A stretch of 64,000 nt of DNA from Areca catechu (GCA_021397845.1 CM038044.1:103910942-103974941); one strand, 5' to 3'. Shown: positions 22,535-34,481, numbered from the stretch's first letter. Program-made: numbers and translations. The notes: generated by a model from the letters alone, not told the origin.

Positions 22535-23490
22535 ATGGATCTGCGTGATCCGAATGAAGGGGTAAGCATGTCAATAGAAAGAACTATTCATGCTCCTTTG
22601 ATAAAAGATGATCCTACTAAAACTGTTCAGATTGGAAGTTCACTTACTGAAGACCAAAGGAAGAAGTTAATTGACTTTCAACAAAAAAATGTTGACATAT
22701 TTACGTGGAAGGCTGCCGATATGTTGGGGATTCCTCCTGAAGTGATTATGCATGAACTCAAGGTTGATCCACTTAGTCGGCCTGTTCGACAAAAGAAACA
22801 AAATTTTGCCACAGAAAGATAAAACATTATCAATGAAGAAGTGACCAAATTGCTTGATGCTGGATTTATCAGGGAGGTTCATTATCCTGACTGGCTTTCC
22901 AATATAGTAATGGTAAGGAAAGCAAATGAAAAATGAAGGATATGTATAGATTATACTGATCTTAACAAGGCATGTCCTAAAGATAGTTTTTCTTTACCTA
23001 AAATTGATCAACTCGTTGATGCAACGACTGGACATAAATTCTTGAGTTTTAAGGATGCTTTCTCTGGATATAATCAGATATGAATGAGTCCAGAAGATGA
23101 AGAGAAGGCATCCTTCATCATAGATCGAGGGATATATTGTTATAAAGTAATGCCATTTGGTCTTAAAAATGCCGGAGCTACTTATCAGAGGTTAGTGAAC
23201 AAGATCTTTGAAGATCAAATTGGAAAGACTATGAAAGTATATGTAGATGATATGATCGTCAAGAGCAATCAGTCTGATGATCATATTAAAGATTTGTAGA
23301 TAGCCTTTCATATTCTATGGCAAAATCACATGAAGTTAAATCCAACCAAATATGTTTTTGATGTAACTTCTGGAAAATTTTTAGGCTTCATGGTTACGAA
23401 GAGAGGGATTGAAGTTAATCTAGAAAATATTCGAGCTATATTGGACATGAGGCATCCGGCTAATAAGAAAGAAATTCAATAGTTGACTGG
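22535..23490 (+). pseudogene. pol: Reverse transcriptase of C, multiple stops
   Basis: The RT motifs are in order: ADMLGIPPEVI, VRQKKQNF, DAGFIREVHYPDWL, YTDLNKACPKDSF, LPKIDQLVDATTGH, DAFSGYNQI, YCYKVMPFGLKNAGATYQRLV, the catalytic YVDD at about 23244, then GKFLGFMVTKRGIEVN. In-frame stops occur at about 22820 (TAA), 22934 (TGA), 23081 (TGA), 23299 (TAG) and 23480 (TAG). Each corresponds to a sense codon in the sister elements and differs by one C-to-T or G-to-A change. The reading frame is otherwise kept. Confidence 0.9.
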
Positions 23491-24360
23491 ACGAATCGCT
23501 TCATTAAGCCGATTTATTTCTCGTTCGGCTGAGAGATGTTTGCCTTTCTTCAAAGCTTTACGACAGACCAAGAATTTTAATTGGTCGGATGATTGTCGGT
23601 TAGCATTTGAAGAACTTAAGAAGTATTTAACAAATCCGGTCATATTATCTAAACCCCAAGAAGAAGAAGATTTGTATCTTTATCTGGCTGCATTCGATGA
23701 AGTAATCAGTTCTGTGTTGGTGAGAAAGAAATCTGATGAATCGCATAAGCCCATTTATTATATCAGCAAAGTCCTTCATGCTGCAGAGACAAGGTACCCA
23801 AAACTTTAAAAGATTAATTATATCTTGGTAATATCGGCCAAACATCTCAGGCCATATTTTAATCCCATCGTATTATTGTATTGACCGACCAACCTCTAAG
23901 GACTATTCTACAATGTCCTGATACTTCTGGTCGGATGGCAAAATGGGCAGTCAAATTAAGTGAATATGATATTATTTATCAGTCTCGATCTGTAATGAAT
24001 GCTAAAGTACTGGCTGATTTCATAGCTGAATGTACTTGGAGTGACAATGAAAAGGAAATCCAGCCATCTGATGGAATGGAAAAAATCGATGCACCTTGGA
24101 TATTACATGTAGATGGAGCTTCAAATTCTTCTAGTTGTAGGGCTGGATTGGTCTTATCCACTCCAAATGGAGATATCATAGAATATGTACTCTGATTCTC
24201 TTTAAAAGTCTCTAATAATCAAGCTGAATATGAAGCTCTCTTGGTTGGTTTGAGAATTACAAAGGAATTAAATGTTCGAAGGTTAAAGGTATTATCTGAT
24301 TCATAATTAGTCGTCAACCAAGTAAAAGGAGATTTTGAGATTCACGATGCCACTTTAGCT
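23483..24360 (+). pseudogene. pol: RNase H and second (archaeal-type) RNase H of C
   Basis: The RT connection and first RNase H run from LTGRIASLSRFISRSAERCLPFFKAL to HKPIYYISKVLHAAETRYP, followed by KHLRPYF and MTDQPLRTIL (to about 24000). The second RNase H is seen in WILHVDGASNSS (about 24090-24125), NNQAEYEALLVGLR (24215-24260) and an LSDS block near 24290. These carry the catalytic D...E...D of the Tat-specific duplicated RNase H. Stops are at about 23809, 24195 and 24307. Confidence 0.85.
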
Positions 24361-25774
24361 TTGTATTTGAAGAAAGTCCAAGAGCTTGGAGCTTTATTTG
24401 ATTCTTGGGATATCAGTCATGTCCCTAGAACTGAAAATTCTCGAGTCGATTTATTGTCCAGATTGGCTACTTCTACACCTGATCTAATGGGTTGGACTTT
24501 GGTAGAACACATGAAGATCCCAAGTATTTCGATAAGTGAAAAAGAAAAGGTTCTTCAAATAGAGCCGGAATTCGGTTGGATGAGTCCGATAATTAAATAT
24601 CTGACTAAAGGGGTATTGCCTGAAAATAATGTAGAAGCTAAACAACTCCGAAAGATTGCTTCTCAACATGTTATCTTAGATGGCTTGTTATATAAAAAAT
24701 CATTTTTTAGCCGCTATTGAAGTGTTTATCTCCTTCAGATACTGATTATGCTCTTAGAGAAGTGCATGAAGGAATATGCGGTGATCATTTGGGAGGAAGG
24801 TCATTGGCTTATAAAATCATAAGGCAAGGATATTACTGGCCGACTATACAGAAGGATGTTATGGATTTTGTAAAAGGATGTGATCCTATCAAAGGTATGC
24901 AAATATACAAAGGCATCCTACCAGTCATTTAACATAGTTAACGGCTCCTTGGCTATTTGCTCAATGGAGAATGGATATACTTGGTCCATTTCCTCCAGCT
25001 TCTGGGCAACAAAAATTTTTGATTATTGCCATTTATTATTTTACCAAATGGATAGAAGCCGAGCCTTTAGCTCTAATTACTGAAGCAAAAGTTGCAATAT
25101 TCATCAAAAACTTTATCATATATAGGTTCGAAATCCCTCATGCTATCATTACTGATAATGGAAGGCAGTTTGATAATCAGAAATTTAGAGATTTCTGTGC
25201 TCAATATAACATTCTTCACAAACTGACATCCGTTGGACATCCGCAAGCTAATGTGGAAGCTAAGGTAACTAATCAGACAATTCTTCATGGATTGAAGACT
25301 CGATTAAATGAAGTCAAAGGATCTTGGGTTGATAAACTTTATTCTATTTTATGAGCTTACCGAACGACTCCCCGATCTACAACGGGAGAATCTCCATTCA
25401 ACCTTGCTTATGGGAGTGAAGCTATGTTACCTATAGAGATTATTCTTCGCTCTAGAAGAACGGACTACTTTGAAGCATCGAATAATGCTGACCAAAGGAG
25501 AATTGACCTAGATCTGCTTGAAAATTCCAGATTGCAGGCACAATTAAAAATGACACTTTATCGACAAAGAATGGCGCGATATTATAATTCAAGAGTCAAG
25601 GCTCGAATCTTTCGGATTGGTGACCTTGTTCTACGCCGAACAACAATATCCCGACCAACTGAACAGGACAAACTTGCTCCAAATTGGAAAGGCCCTTATC
25701 GTATCACTGAAGTTGTGCGACCCGGGATCTATCGACTTGAAAGTCTGGATGGTTATCCGATGGCTAGACCATGA
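24361..25774 (+). pseudogene. pol: Integrase of C, broken
   Basis: The N-terminal zinc-binding region has HEGICGDHLGG (about 24760) and a damaged second half (KGCDP). The core has MDILGPFPPASG (first Asp, about 24971), FTKWIEAEPL, IITDNGRQFD (second Asp, about 25150) and HPQANVEAKVTNQTILHG (catalytic Glu region). The C-terminal part has YYNSRVKARIFRIGDLVLRR and APNWKGPYRITEVVRPG. There is no chromodomain. Breaks include a stop and frame change at 24717-24720, a shift near 24890-24970, and a TGA near 25352. The usual Asp in the IDYFTKW motif is Tyr here. Confidence 0.88.
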
Positions 25775-25889
25775 AATATAAAAAATCTTCATAAATACTA
25801 TCAATAAAGAGATTTTTCTCTTTTGTTCCTTTCATATGAAGGAAAAATATGAAGTTGAAGTATTCTCTAAAAGAAAGAGAGAAAAGAAA

Positions 25890-26330
25890 GGTTGGCTTGA
25901 TAAGCTGACTATAATCTGACAAATCGAGTTGGTCTGACCCACTAACTCATTGGTATTTTATGATCAGAATAATTGATCAATTAAAAGGTTGGCCTGATAA
26001 GCTAACCATAATCTTACAAATCAAGTTGGTCTGACCCACTAACTCATCAATATTTTATGATCAGAATAATTGATCAATCAAAAGGTTGGCTTGATAAGCT
26101 AACCATAATCCAACAAATCGAGTTGGTCTGACCCACTAACTTATCGATATGTTAACATCGAAATAATCGATTGATTGGAATGTTGACCTGATAAGTCGAC
26201 CATGACACAAGTAATGAGAGTTGGCTTGAATTGCCACTCCATCAATATCATTGCCTCAGAATATCAAGGATATTGGAAAGCTAGTTCGGTCTATTAAACT
26301 GATCATTATAGTTGGCTTGATATGTCGATT
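25890..26330 (+). repeat. 97-bp tandem array behind pol of C
   Basis: Units start GGTTGGC(T/C)TGATAAGCT at 25890, 25987 and 26084, and a diverged unit starts at 26181; a remnant follows. Spacing is exactly 97 bases. Each carries ATTGATCAAT-like palindromic sequence and TGGTCTGACCCACTAACT. Confidence 0.88.
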
Positions 26331-26485
26331 ATATAACAACGAGAAAGAAATAGAGGATTTCATTAATATTTTGTTAAAAAAAAAAGAAGAAGAAGCAAAA
26401 CAAACAACAGTGAACATTGATTCATAAGAAGTTGCTGAAAACTTATGATTACAAGTGTTATTCAACTTTCTCCTCATTGGTTTGA

Positions 26486-27623
26486 TCACATGAAGTTCTC
26501 TTGTTCAGATGTTTCTTTAACAGGGAAAATTACAGGATTATCGATTGGCTTTCCTTCTTCTTCTTCTTCTTCTTCTACGGAATCGTCTATGAAAATAGAG
26601 GAGATGTCAAGGTTAGGGTATAGTTTTTTGACCTTATTGATACAATCTCCAAAGCCGAATTCATCGCCCTTGGCTCCTATTTGGTCCATTTCATCGTTGA
26701 ATGCTTCGGATTTTTTGAATTCTTCAATAACAAGAAGCCTCCCTTGGGTCAGTGAAGCATTTTCTTGTTCGGTTTGTTCTAACTTCTTCTTAAGAAATGT
26801 TATTCTTTCTTCCATTTTGGATTTTTGGCCCAGTACTTCCTCATATGCATGAATCTTTTCTTCTATGGCTGTATCAACCTGCCGAAGTATTTTCCTTCTT
26901 TTTTCTGTATCGGCCAAAAGATCCATAGCATGTTTTTCTATTATTATTAATTGATTCCTTAATGACAGGATCGTTGCAGTCAATCGAATAACCCTTGACT
27001 CTAAGGCTATCTGATTAGCATCAGCTTTGTCCTTTTCTTCCTTGGCCAAAGCTGACTGCTTCTGAAGATCTGTTTGAAGGTTAGTTGTTTGGCACCAGCT
27101 TCTTCAATCATGGAAATGTCATTGATAAACTGAACAAAAGATTCAGGATGACATTAGAATAAGAATAAGTTGTTTTGAAATGAAAGAGGCGGTACCTACC
27201 TTCATTATTCCTGGATAAATGGAAGATAGAATCTCTTTAACTCCATGTTTGATTATTGTCTCCCAATCTTTCCGAAGAATGGTGGATTGTAGTATAGTTT
27301 TTGCCAGCTTTGGATTGTTAACATTTGTATCAGCAACGAGTACTTGAACATCTTTATCTTTATTTAGATCGAATGACTCTTCCATAGGAGCTTTACCTTT
27401 TTCTGTTGAAGTATGCTTAGCAGATGGATCACACTCTGGTTCTTTTGAAAGAGGAATGGAAGGCTCTTGTTCCTCTTCCTCGGATGAAGATGCAATATAT
27501 TTGGAAAATTCTAGCTTATTGGAAGTACTTCTTGACAAGCGGCTTCTTCTTACGCAAGATCTTTCTTCTCTGAATCGTATAGGTTTGGCCTTCTCTTGAG
27601 TGTTTGAGAAAGTTTCTTGCCAT
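26486..27623 (-). pseudogene. Antisense gene 2 of C: coiled-coil protein with intron
   Basis: This gene lies opposite to gag-pol. A start reading MARNFLK at 27623 is followed, after a frame change, by Arg/Ser-rich sequence, an acidic SSSEEEEQE run and KGKAPMEE, then a VADTNVNNPKLAKTIL segment. A donor-like G|GTAGGT follows IMK at 27199. The downstream exon (26486-27049) is a long predicted coiled coil, ending with KVKKLYPNLDISS and an acidic tail. It parallels antisense gene 1 over its C-terminal two thirds but lacks that gene's N-terminal domain. A TATA box sits about 130 bases upstream of the start. Function is unknown. Confidence 0.65.
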
Positions 27624-27753
27624 CTGATTCCATTTCTCAAATACGATGAAGATTTCTTCTTGGAAGTATTTCTTGAAACCAAGAGTTTTGAAGGAGAAAA
27701 GAAACTCAAAATACTTGAGACATAAGTGGCTCAAAGACCCGGGCCTGAAACTT

Positions 27754-27765
27754 CTTTATATAGAG
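27754..27765 (-). promoter_or_regulatory. TATA box of C antisense gene 2
   Basis: The minus strand reads CTCTATATAAAG, about 130 bases before the MAR start codon. It is independent of the LTR promoter and faces the other way. Confidence 0.65.
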
Positions 27766-28672
27766 AGCATCAATGATCATGATTTATGGTCCAAATTCTG
27801 AGATATCTTAAGATCTTGATACATTTGAGATCTTGATTTGGTGGAAAATCATGCATCATTTCTAATTTTTAGAAAGTCAGTTATAAAAATATATATAATG
27901 GTATTTGATTTGAATTTGAATTCAAATCTTATACGATCTCTGAAATACTGATAAATGTGGTTATATGACCTGCCGAACGATTGCTCTTCCAATAGAAAGA
28001 TGGCATTTGGTAAAGTTGATATGATGACTTATTAAACTTCATCTAGAAAAATCTCTCATGAAGGATTCTTCTTCTTAAAATATAAGAAGAAAGAAAAAAA
28101 TATTTGGTAAATCTGATTGAAATATTATGCTATCTATGAGTAAGTTAGGGGTTTGATTGATTTAGAGATTAATTTTTCTAAATGTTCAATAAGTGCTAAC
28201 TTCTTCCTCAGGAGAAGTTAGAGATTATGCTTTCCGATCGACTTATCTCGTTAAAGATTTCTGTTCATTGAACTTGTTCGGAATTGATTTGACTAATTTT
28301 TTTTGAATAATAATCAATGTTTATAATCTGATTCGGATAATTTCATAATTAAATCGGTCTTTCTCAAAAATTTTCTTGTATGATCCGATGATTTCATACT
28401 TAGAAGATTTTTTGTTTATAAAAGTTGGAACTCTTTGATTTTTATTGAGATAATCTATCGTATCTTCTTTCTTAAAAAGAAAAAAAGAAAAAAAAAAGAA
28501 AAAGAAGGAAAGGAAAGGAAAAGGCATTTACCTTACATAGACATTGTTAAAGGAAAGAACTTTTCATTTCATGTTAAAGACAAAATAAGTTCCTACATCA
28601 TTCATACAGATTGATCGTTTACATTCTTTTCAATTACATTTTCTTCTGTTTCAACTTGACTTATCGTAGGAA
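27766..28672. other. AT-rich spacer between the two antisense genes of C
   Basis: No gene is supported. It includes an A-rich run at about 28468-28520 read as Lys-rich or Phe-rich open frames, which I take as low complexity. Confidence 0.55.
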
Positions 28673-30729
28673 CTATTTCTGTTTCTTCTTGAATTTGGAA
28701 GCTGAGGTTGGTTCTTTGGTTTGATCACCAACCGGTTCTTCGGCTTGGTCTTCGACTGGTTCTCTAACCTGATCTTCTTCTTTAGAATCCTCTTCAATGG
28801 AATCTTCCTCTATCTTTGAAGTATCTAGATCAGGATAAAATTTCTTTACTTTCTTTAAATAATCGGCGCGACCAAGGTCGTAGCTCTCAACTCCCACTTC
28901 ATGGAGTTTGTCTTCAAAAGCCTTTGATTGAACATACATTTTTATGGCTTCATTAATGGCCTCTTCAACAGCTTGTTCAGCTTTCTTTGTTGCCGTTAAA
29001 GCTTTTTCTTCAGCCGCTAAAACTTTCTTTTCAGCTATTAAGATTTTTCCTTCGACTTTTTCCAAGTTGATGGACATCGATCGAAGTTTCTTTTTCTTCT
29101 TTTTCAGTTTTGATTCAATGGTATTTATTTTTGATCGTGCCTCATTCAGCTCTGCTTCTAGAGTTGATGTTTTGGTTACTGTTTCTTCTAACTTCCTTTC
29201 CATAGATTCTTTAGTTCCTCAGCAATCTCTTTTTCCGCCCTTGCAATGTTTACCTCGTTGCACATAGTTTGACGGAACTGATAGAAGTTTTTCAGACTTT
29301 CATCCATGATGTTGATCCCATGGATAACTTATGCATTTGTATATCAAATTGATCAGACATATTAAAGAAAGAAAAATGATTGACTTTTTAATTATTTAAA
29401 GTGCAAATTGATTCCATACCTTCAACCGTGCTAGATGAAGCAATAAAACTATATCATCAATTTGCTGGAACTTGGTAATTTCCTAGTCTTTCGGAATGAT
29501 GATAGACCTTAAGAGGCGACGAGCCAGCATTGGGTCATTTAGACCCGAATCATCAGCATATACATGAAAATCAGTTGTAACATCTGCAGCTGGTACTCTT
29601 TCTTCTTCCTCCTCTATCATCGGAGACTTTCCCTTATCAGTTTGGTCTGCAGGAAATGATGATTGACCAGCTTCTGAAGTTTCAATTGATCGTCTTTCTT
29701 GTACTGGAGGTTGAAGAGATGTCGATAATGGTACATCGTCATCTTCCGATACACTTGCTATTAGTATCAGAGAAATGGGATCTGCTGAGACTACTGAAGC
29801 TGTTGAAATTGTTGGTTTTATCTTCTTCGATTTCTTAATTCTTCCTTCTTCTTGGTCGGAGGGGGTGGTTTCTGCTCTTTTTTTCTTCGACAATTTTCAA
29901 AGTTTCCAAACGTCCACCATGACTGATGTATCTACAATGATTAAAAAGTTAAGTAATAGGATTGATTGCTAGTAAAGAAATGAAGAGATAACATCAGCAA
30001 TAAAAATATCTAAGAGGGATTGGGGTTGATTTCAGCCAAAAAAAGTCCTCTTTCATTGAGAAGTTCTTTTATTAAGGGAATCTCCATCCCTGTGAGCTTC
30101 TCATAATCTTCTTGGTCGGCTATCAGAATTTTTTTGCCATCATTGGGAGTTAACTGGGATTCCCTATGGCTAATGGTGAAATCCCAAGAAATTTTAGAGA
30201 TGATGTAGAAAAAGCAAGGCTTCCAATCATGAATGGCTGATGGAAGCCCCAAGATAAATTTTCGACCATGATGTGGATTGATTACCAACCACCCATGGCC
30301 ATGAAAATCTCGTTTCAGTATGAATAAGGCGGTGAAAAGGAAAGTTTTGGAAATTATATCTGCGTCATTACAAAGAATCAAGAAAGCGCAGATTATTCAG
30401 ATACTATTAGGAGTTAATTGGATTGGTAATACGCGATATAGTCTAAAGATCGTAATGAAAAAGGGATGAATCGAAAATCTAAGACTGGCTCTTAAATGTT
30501 CTTCATAAATTGTCAGGCTACCAGGTGGAGGCCGATCTATTTGCTCTTCAGAATTCGGAAAGACTATAGCATAATCATCTGAAATGTTATAATACTGCTT
30601 CAATGCTAAAATTTGGTATTCTGTTAAGGAGGACCTAACATCACCTATTTTTACTGATTTAGCTTGTTTTTTCTGTTTATGAGAAGTGGATTCTTCAGGA
30701 GTACGACTAACTTCTAAGATTCTAGCCAT
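28673..30729 (-). pseudogene. Antisense gene 1 of C: Transposase_28-like domain plus coiled coil
   Basis: The chosen start is MARILEVSR at 30729. The N-terminal part to 30010 resembles the Pfam family Transposase_28 ('putative gypsy type transposon'): YAIVFPNSEEQIDRPPPGSLTIYEEHLRASLRFSIHPF, then a PIQLTPN block. It is interrupted by one TGA near 30397. An exon at 29483-29930 starts after an acceptor-like TTGTAG (29932-29937). It carries basic and acidic stretches, KGKSPMIEEEEE and LNDPMLARRLL; GTATGG at 29414-29419 is a donor candidate. The last part (28673-29203) is an Ala/Lys/Glu coiled coil ending VKKFYPDLDTSKIEED. The family name reflects its occurrence in gypsy elements; no enzyme activity is shown. 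Confidence 0.65.
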
Positions 30730-30864
30730 AAAGAAAGGAAGGAGCAAAGGAGGATTAACTTAAAAAGAAAGTAGAAAAGAAAGGAGGCCAACCTGAGAGG
30801 TTTTCTCTTGCTCCTAAGATGAAGAAACTGAAATGGTGGAAAACCTATTTTCCTGGAGAAGATG

Positions 30865-30874
30865 GTATTTATAT
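30865..30874 (-). promoter_or_regulatory. TATA box of C antisense gene 1
   Basis: The minus strand reads TATATAAATA, about 140 bases upstream of the MAR start codon, the same layout as gene 2. Confidence 0.65.
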
Positions 30875-30879
30875 AATGT

Positions 30880-31226
30880 CTCTCGATGATCTAAAATTTT
30901 TCTCGAATAACGAGATTGATTCAGATCTTGCCACCTGTCCGTAATATCCAGTAAAAAGATATAGTTTTCAAAGAGTCGAAATGACTATTCGTAATCCGAT
31001 AGTAATGTGCTGCTGATGGGATATTTGTATTTATTTTATGATGAAGATCTTTTGACTTTTGGTGGATTTCAAAAATTGCAATGATGATGGCAGGATACGG
31101 CTGTTGGTTTTTATAACCGCTTCCCCTATCAGAGATTGACACGTCATCAAAGCGTGCTGCCCAAGAATAGAAGTTTCTGACAATTTCTGACTTACCATTA
31201 ATGAATTCAGAAACTGGATGGACTAG
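30880..31226. other. 3' untranslated part of C with weak polypurine tract
   Basis: No gene is supported here. The purine-rich AAACTGGATGGACTAG just before the 3' LTR (31211-31226) is probably the decayed plus-strand primer site. Confidence 0.5.
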
Positions 31227-32327
31227 TGTTGGGATACGACACATTTGGTCTATTTATATTGATTTGATAGGGGTTGAATCTGGTTGATCAAGTGATATGT
31301 AAAGCTGACCAATGCCCAAGAGGTGTAAAGACGATCAACGTCCAAGAAGCGTAAAGATGATCAATGCCCAAGAGGCATAAAGACGATCAACGCCCACGAG
31401 GCATAAAGCCGATTAATGCTCAAGAGGCGTAAGGCTGATCAATGCCCGAGAAGCATAAAGATGATCAATGCCCGAGAGGCATAAGGCTGATCAATATTCA
31501 AGAGGCATAAAGATGATCAATGCTCAAGAGGCATAAGGCTGATCAACGCCCAAGAGGCATAAAGATGATCAATGCTCAAGAGGCGTAAGGCTGATCAACG
31601 TCCAAGAGGCAAAAGGCTGATCAACGTCCAAGAGGCGTAAAGATGATCAACGCCCAAGAGGCGTAAAGATGATCAACACCCAAGAGGCGTAAGGCTGATC
31701 AATGCCCAAGAGGCATAAGGCTAATCAACATCCAAGAGGCGTAAAGATGATCAATGTCCAAGAGGTATAAAGCCGATCAACGCCCAAGAGGCGTAAAGCC
31801 GATCAACGCCCAGGAGGCATAAAGATGATCAATGCCCAAGAGATATAAAGCCGATCAATGCCTAAGAGGCATAAAGCCGACCAATGCCTAGGAGGCATAA
31901 AGATGATCAATGCCCAGGAGGCGTAAGGCTAATCAACCCTCAGGAGAAGCAAAGCTGATCAATGTTCAAATGACGTGAGATTGTTCGACATCCAGAAAAT
32001 AACTGATCAACTATGGATAACGCTTATTGCGCGTGTTGATGTCTTAACAAATTAATCATTTACCGCTATAGTTGGCTGGAAATGATTAAGTCTGAGATCT
32101 ATAAATACCGGTGAGTGCGATGGAGAAGGGTATCCTGATTCCGAAACACCTTCCATTTAATTTTTTTTCAGATCGCATCTGTCTAGTCCAGACACCGTTG
32201 ATGAGCTTGGGAGTAGGAGCACTTCAATGCATAGAGCCTCCAAGAAGATGAAGATTAATTAGCTCAACCTGTTTTTATTTAATCTAGCTTAAGCCCAAGC
32301 GTCATTGTAATTTGTTTGGACACAACA
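31227..32327 (+). repeat. 3' LTR of C (1101 bp)
   Basis: It matches the 5' LTR but is 53 bases longer, almost exactly two 26-bp units. Array 31303-31945; TATA box 32100-32107; end CACAACA. Confidence 0.93.
31303..31945 (+). repeat. 26-bp tandem array in the C 3' LTR
   Basis: Same unit as at 19385-19990, with about two more copies (24-25). Confidence 0.92.
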
Positions 32328-32332
32328 ATACC
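32328..32332. other. Right TSD of element C (ATACC)
   Basis: Identical to 19303-19307. Confidence 0.95.
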
Positions 32333-32900
32333 CATGTTCAACCCTATTGAAAAATATCATTTTTGCAACCTACTCCACCACTTTAATGAAATTTAGCTAT
32401 ATCACAATGAGACATAAATAATCCTGTCCAACTGGGCTAAGGATAATTTAGGTATGCTATTATAGTTATGTAATCTTAAGATACTCTTTAATTTGTTATG
32501 CAAGTCATTCTGATCAACTATATATTCTTCCCAATGTTGCTGAAAGTTTGCCCTTTCGAAGAGAAGATATTTCGCCACTATGATATTAAGCTCTTAGCTA
32601 CCTTCACAATATTAAGTTTTGACAAGCATCAAAGTGTAGAGAATTTTGATAACTTGTTTAATTTAAAATCCGTGCCAGTTTCCTTCCATGAGATCTAATG
32701 TCAAAAATTAGGAAACAGTTTGATTAGGCACTATCATTATTTAAAAGATGAGCCATCTTCATTTATAATGAGATAAGCTAAATGATGTCTAGGATCATGC
32801 TTCCTTCATGATTTCGATCTATTTTTTTTAAAAATCAAGGATGAGGTCTTTGTTTAATCACTTTTATTCAATAAAATAAAGTATTACATGCATGCCACAT

Positions 32901-32904
32901 TATA

Positions 32905-32958
<54 letters not shown>
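32901..32958. repeat. (TA)n microsatellite
   Basis: Near-perfect alternating TA, about 58 bases, with one TT interruption near 32911. Confidence 0.95.
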
Positions 32959-32960
<2 letters not shown>

Positions 32961-34436
32961 TCAAATAGAAGAAAATAACTTTACTCGAGGGAATGCATAA
33001 TAGGCCTGGAATAACCACTAAGTCTGAAAAGAAGTCTTGGATTTGAAATTAGTTCGAACTAAATTGGATTAATAAAATATTTGTTCTTGTACCTGGTGAC
33101 TAGGATTGAAAACTTAGAACTTAGATTAAATAAACATTTGAGTTGGACATAAATTATAAATGAAACTTTATAAAGGCCAAAGTCAATATAAGCACAAGGT
33201 TGTGAGTGCAGGTTGGGTTAAGTTATTATCACAATATAGGCTTCATCCATAGTTGACTCTTTAATTTGGGTTGACATAGATCGGTTTTGAGGTTTAACTT
33301 GTTCATTGGGGCTTTGCACCAATGATGACTCAAACACAATACTAGAGAAATATGGATGTGATACTATAATATTCTTCTATAGGAATATTATAGAAGAATT
33401 AATGAATATAATGACTTTTTCTTTAAAAAAACAAAAACTTGCAAGCTTATGAACAATCAATGCCACATATTATCAATTAACAAAGATGCAAAAAAAAGAA
33501 AAAGAAAAGAAAAAATAAATAGATTATTACTTAAATTTATATGCAATAAATTAGTGATCTTTGAATTGAGAATCAGCAAATTGTGCTATAGTCCAGTGGT
33601 GCACTTCTTCCTCATGATTGATAACTTTTTGAGTTTGAATCTTGTACTATTATTTCCAAGTAGTTGACTTAGGCTATTTTAAATAGGACATACTTTCTAA
33701 TCTCATAAATTTTCAAAATAATAAAGAAAAAGAAAAGAGTGTTAGTGTTGGAAAAAAAAACAGTTTTTCACTATTTTCAAGCATAAACTAAGTAATCCAT
33801 ATTTCAAATCAATCAAATGTTTAATCAAAACTATGTATAGAAATGATTTGAATTTGGAGTGGATCAAATTTGAATTTGTTTCACTTGCAAGCTTAATGAA
33901 ATATTTATATCCTTAACCCAAATAGTCCTTTATATCACATGTCATGTGCTAGTCTACATGTTCATCATGATTTAATTTATTCGAAAAAATTATGGCATCC
34001 AATTCATTGCAATAATCCCATAGAAATCTAAATATCATAGGCTGGTGGTTCACATCCTAGCTAGCTCCCAAAATTGCATGGGGGAAAAAAAATAAAATAA
34101 AAAATGAATGGACAAATTGATTTACTTTGTTTAGTCAATTTGACCTAAATCTACAATAAGATTAGTTATGCCTATGTTTGCTTTCAATATTTCCCCAATT
34201 ACAATATATATCCTTTTTATTTCTTCTGATTGTGGTATACAAGGTATACAATTATATCTGATTATATTGGAAAATAATGCATAAATGAAAATTCTTTAAA
34301 TATAATAAGAAAGCATGGCTTAGAGAAATCAATCAAATACCAAAATATGATTTCCATGTATTCCATGACCCAATGCAAAAGATGAAAAGAATAAGCTAAA
34401 ACATGTATCCTGACGGTCATAGCCACTACTGAAACA

Positions 34437-34438
<2 letters not shown>

Positions 34439-34478
<40 letters not shown>
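34439..34478. repeat. Poly-T tract, 40 bases
   Basis: Uninterrupted T run. It could be the tail of a retroposon on the minus strand, but no body was recognised. Confidence 0.9.

Positions 34479-34481
<3 letters not shown>

Larger units (their letters stand above)
19308..32327 (+). mobile_element. Element C: full-length Tat-lineage Ty3/gypsy retrotransposon (13.0 kb)
   Basis: LTRs at 19308-20355 and 31227-32327 share their starts (TGTTGGGATACGA) and end sequences, and the element is bounded by the TSD ATACC. The order inside is PBS, gag, protease, RT, RNase H, second RNase H, integrase, a 97-bp tandem array, then two genes on the opposite strand. A second RNase H and antisense genes behind integrase are typical of the Tat branch (Retand, RIRE2, Grande and relatives). 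All frames are broken by stops or shifts, so C cannot move on its own. Confidence 0.93.
18075..32346. mobile_element. Possible old DNA transposon (hAT-like ends), split by element C
   Basis: TAGGGCTGGAAAC at 18075-18087 and GTTCAACCCTA at 32336-32346 form an imperfect terminal inverted repeat (TAGGGYTGRAAC). They flank about 1.25 kb of AT-rich DNA once element C is removed. Plant hAT-type non-autonomous elements often start this way. No clear 8-bp TSD is seen, so this is tentative. Confidence 0.3.

Noticed and set aside
28321..28527. Phe/Lys-rich frame between the two antisense genes of C
   Set aside because: Low-complexity A/T-rich sequence, no conservation with D or E.
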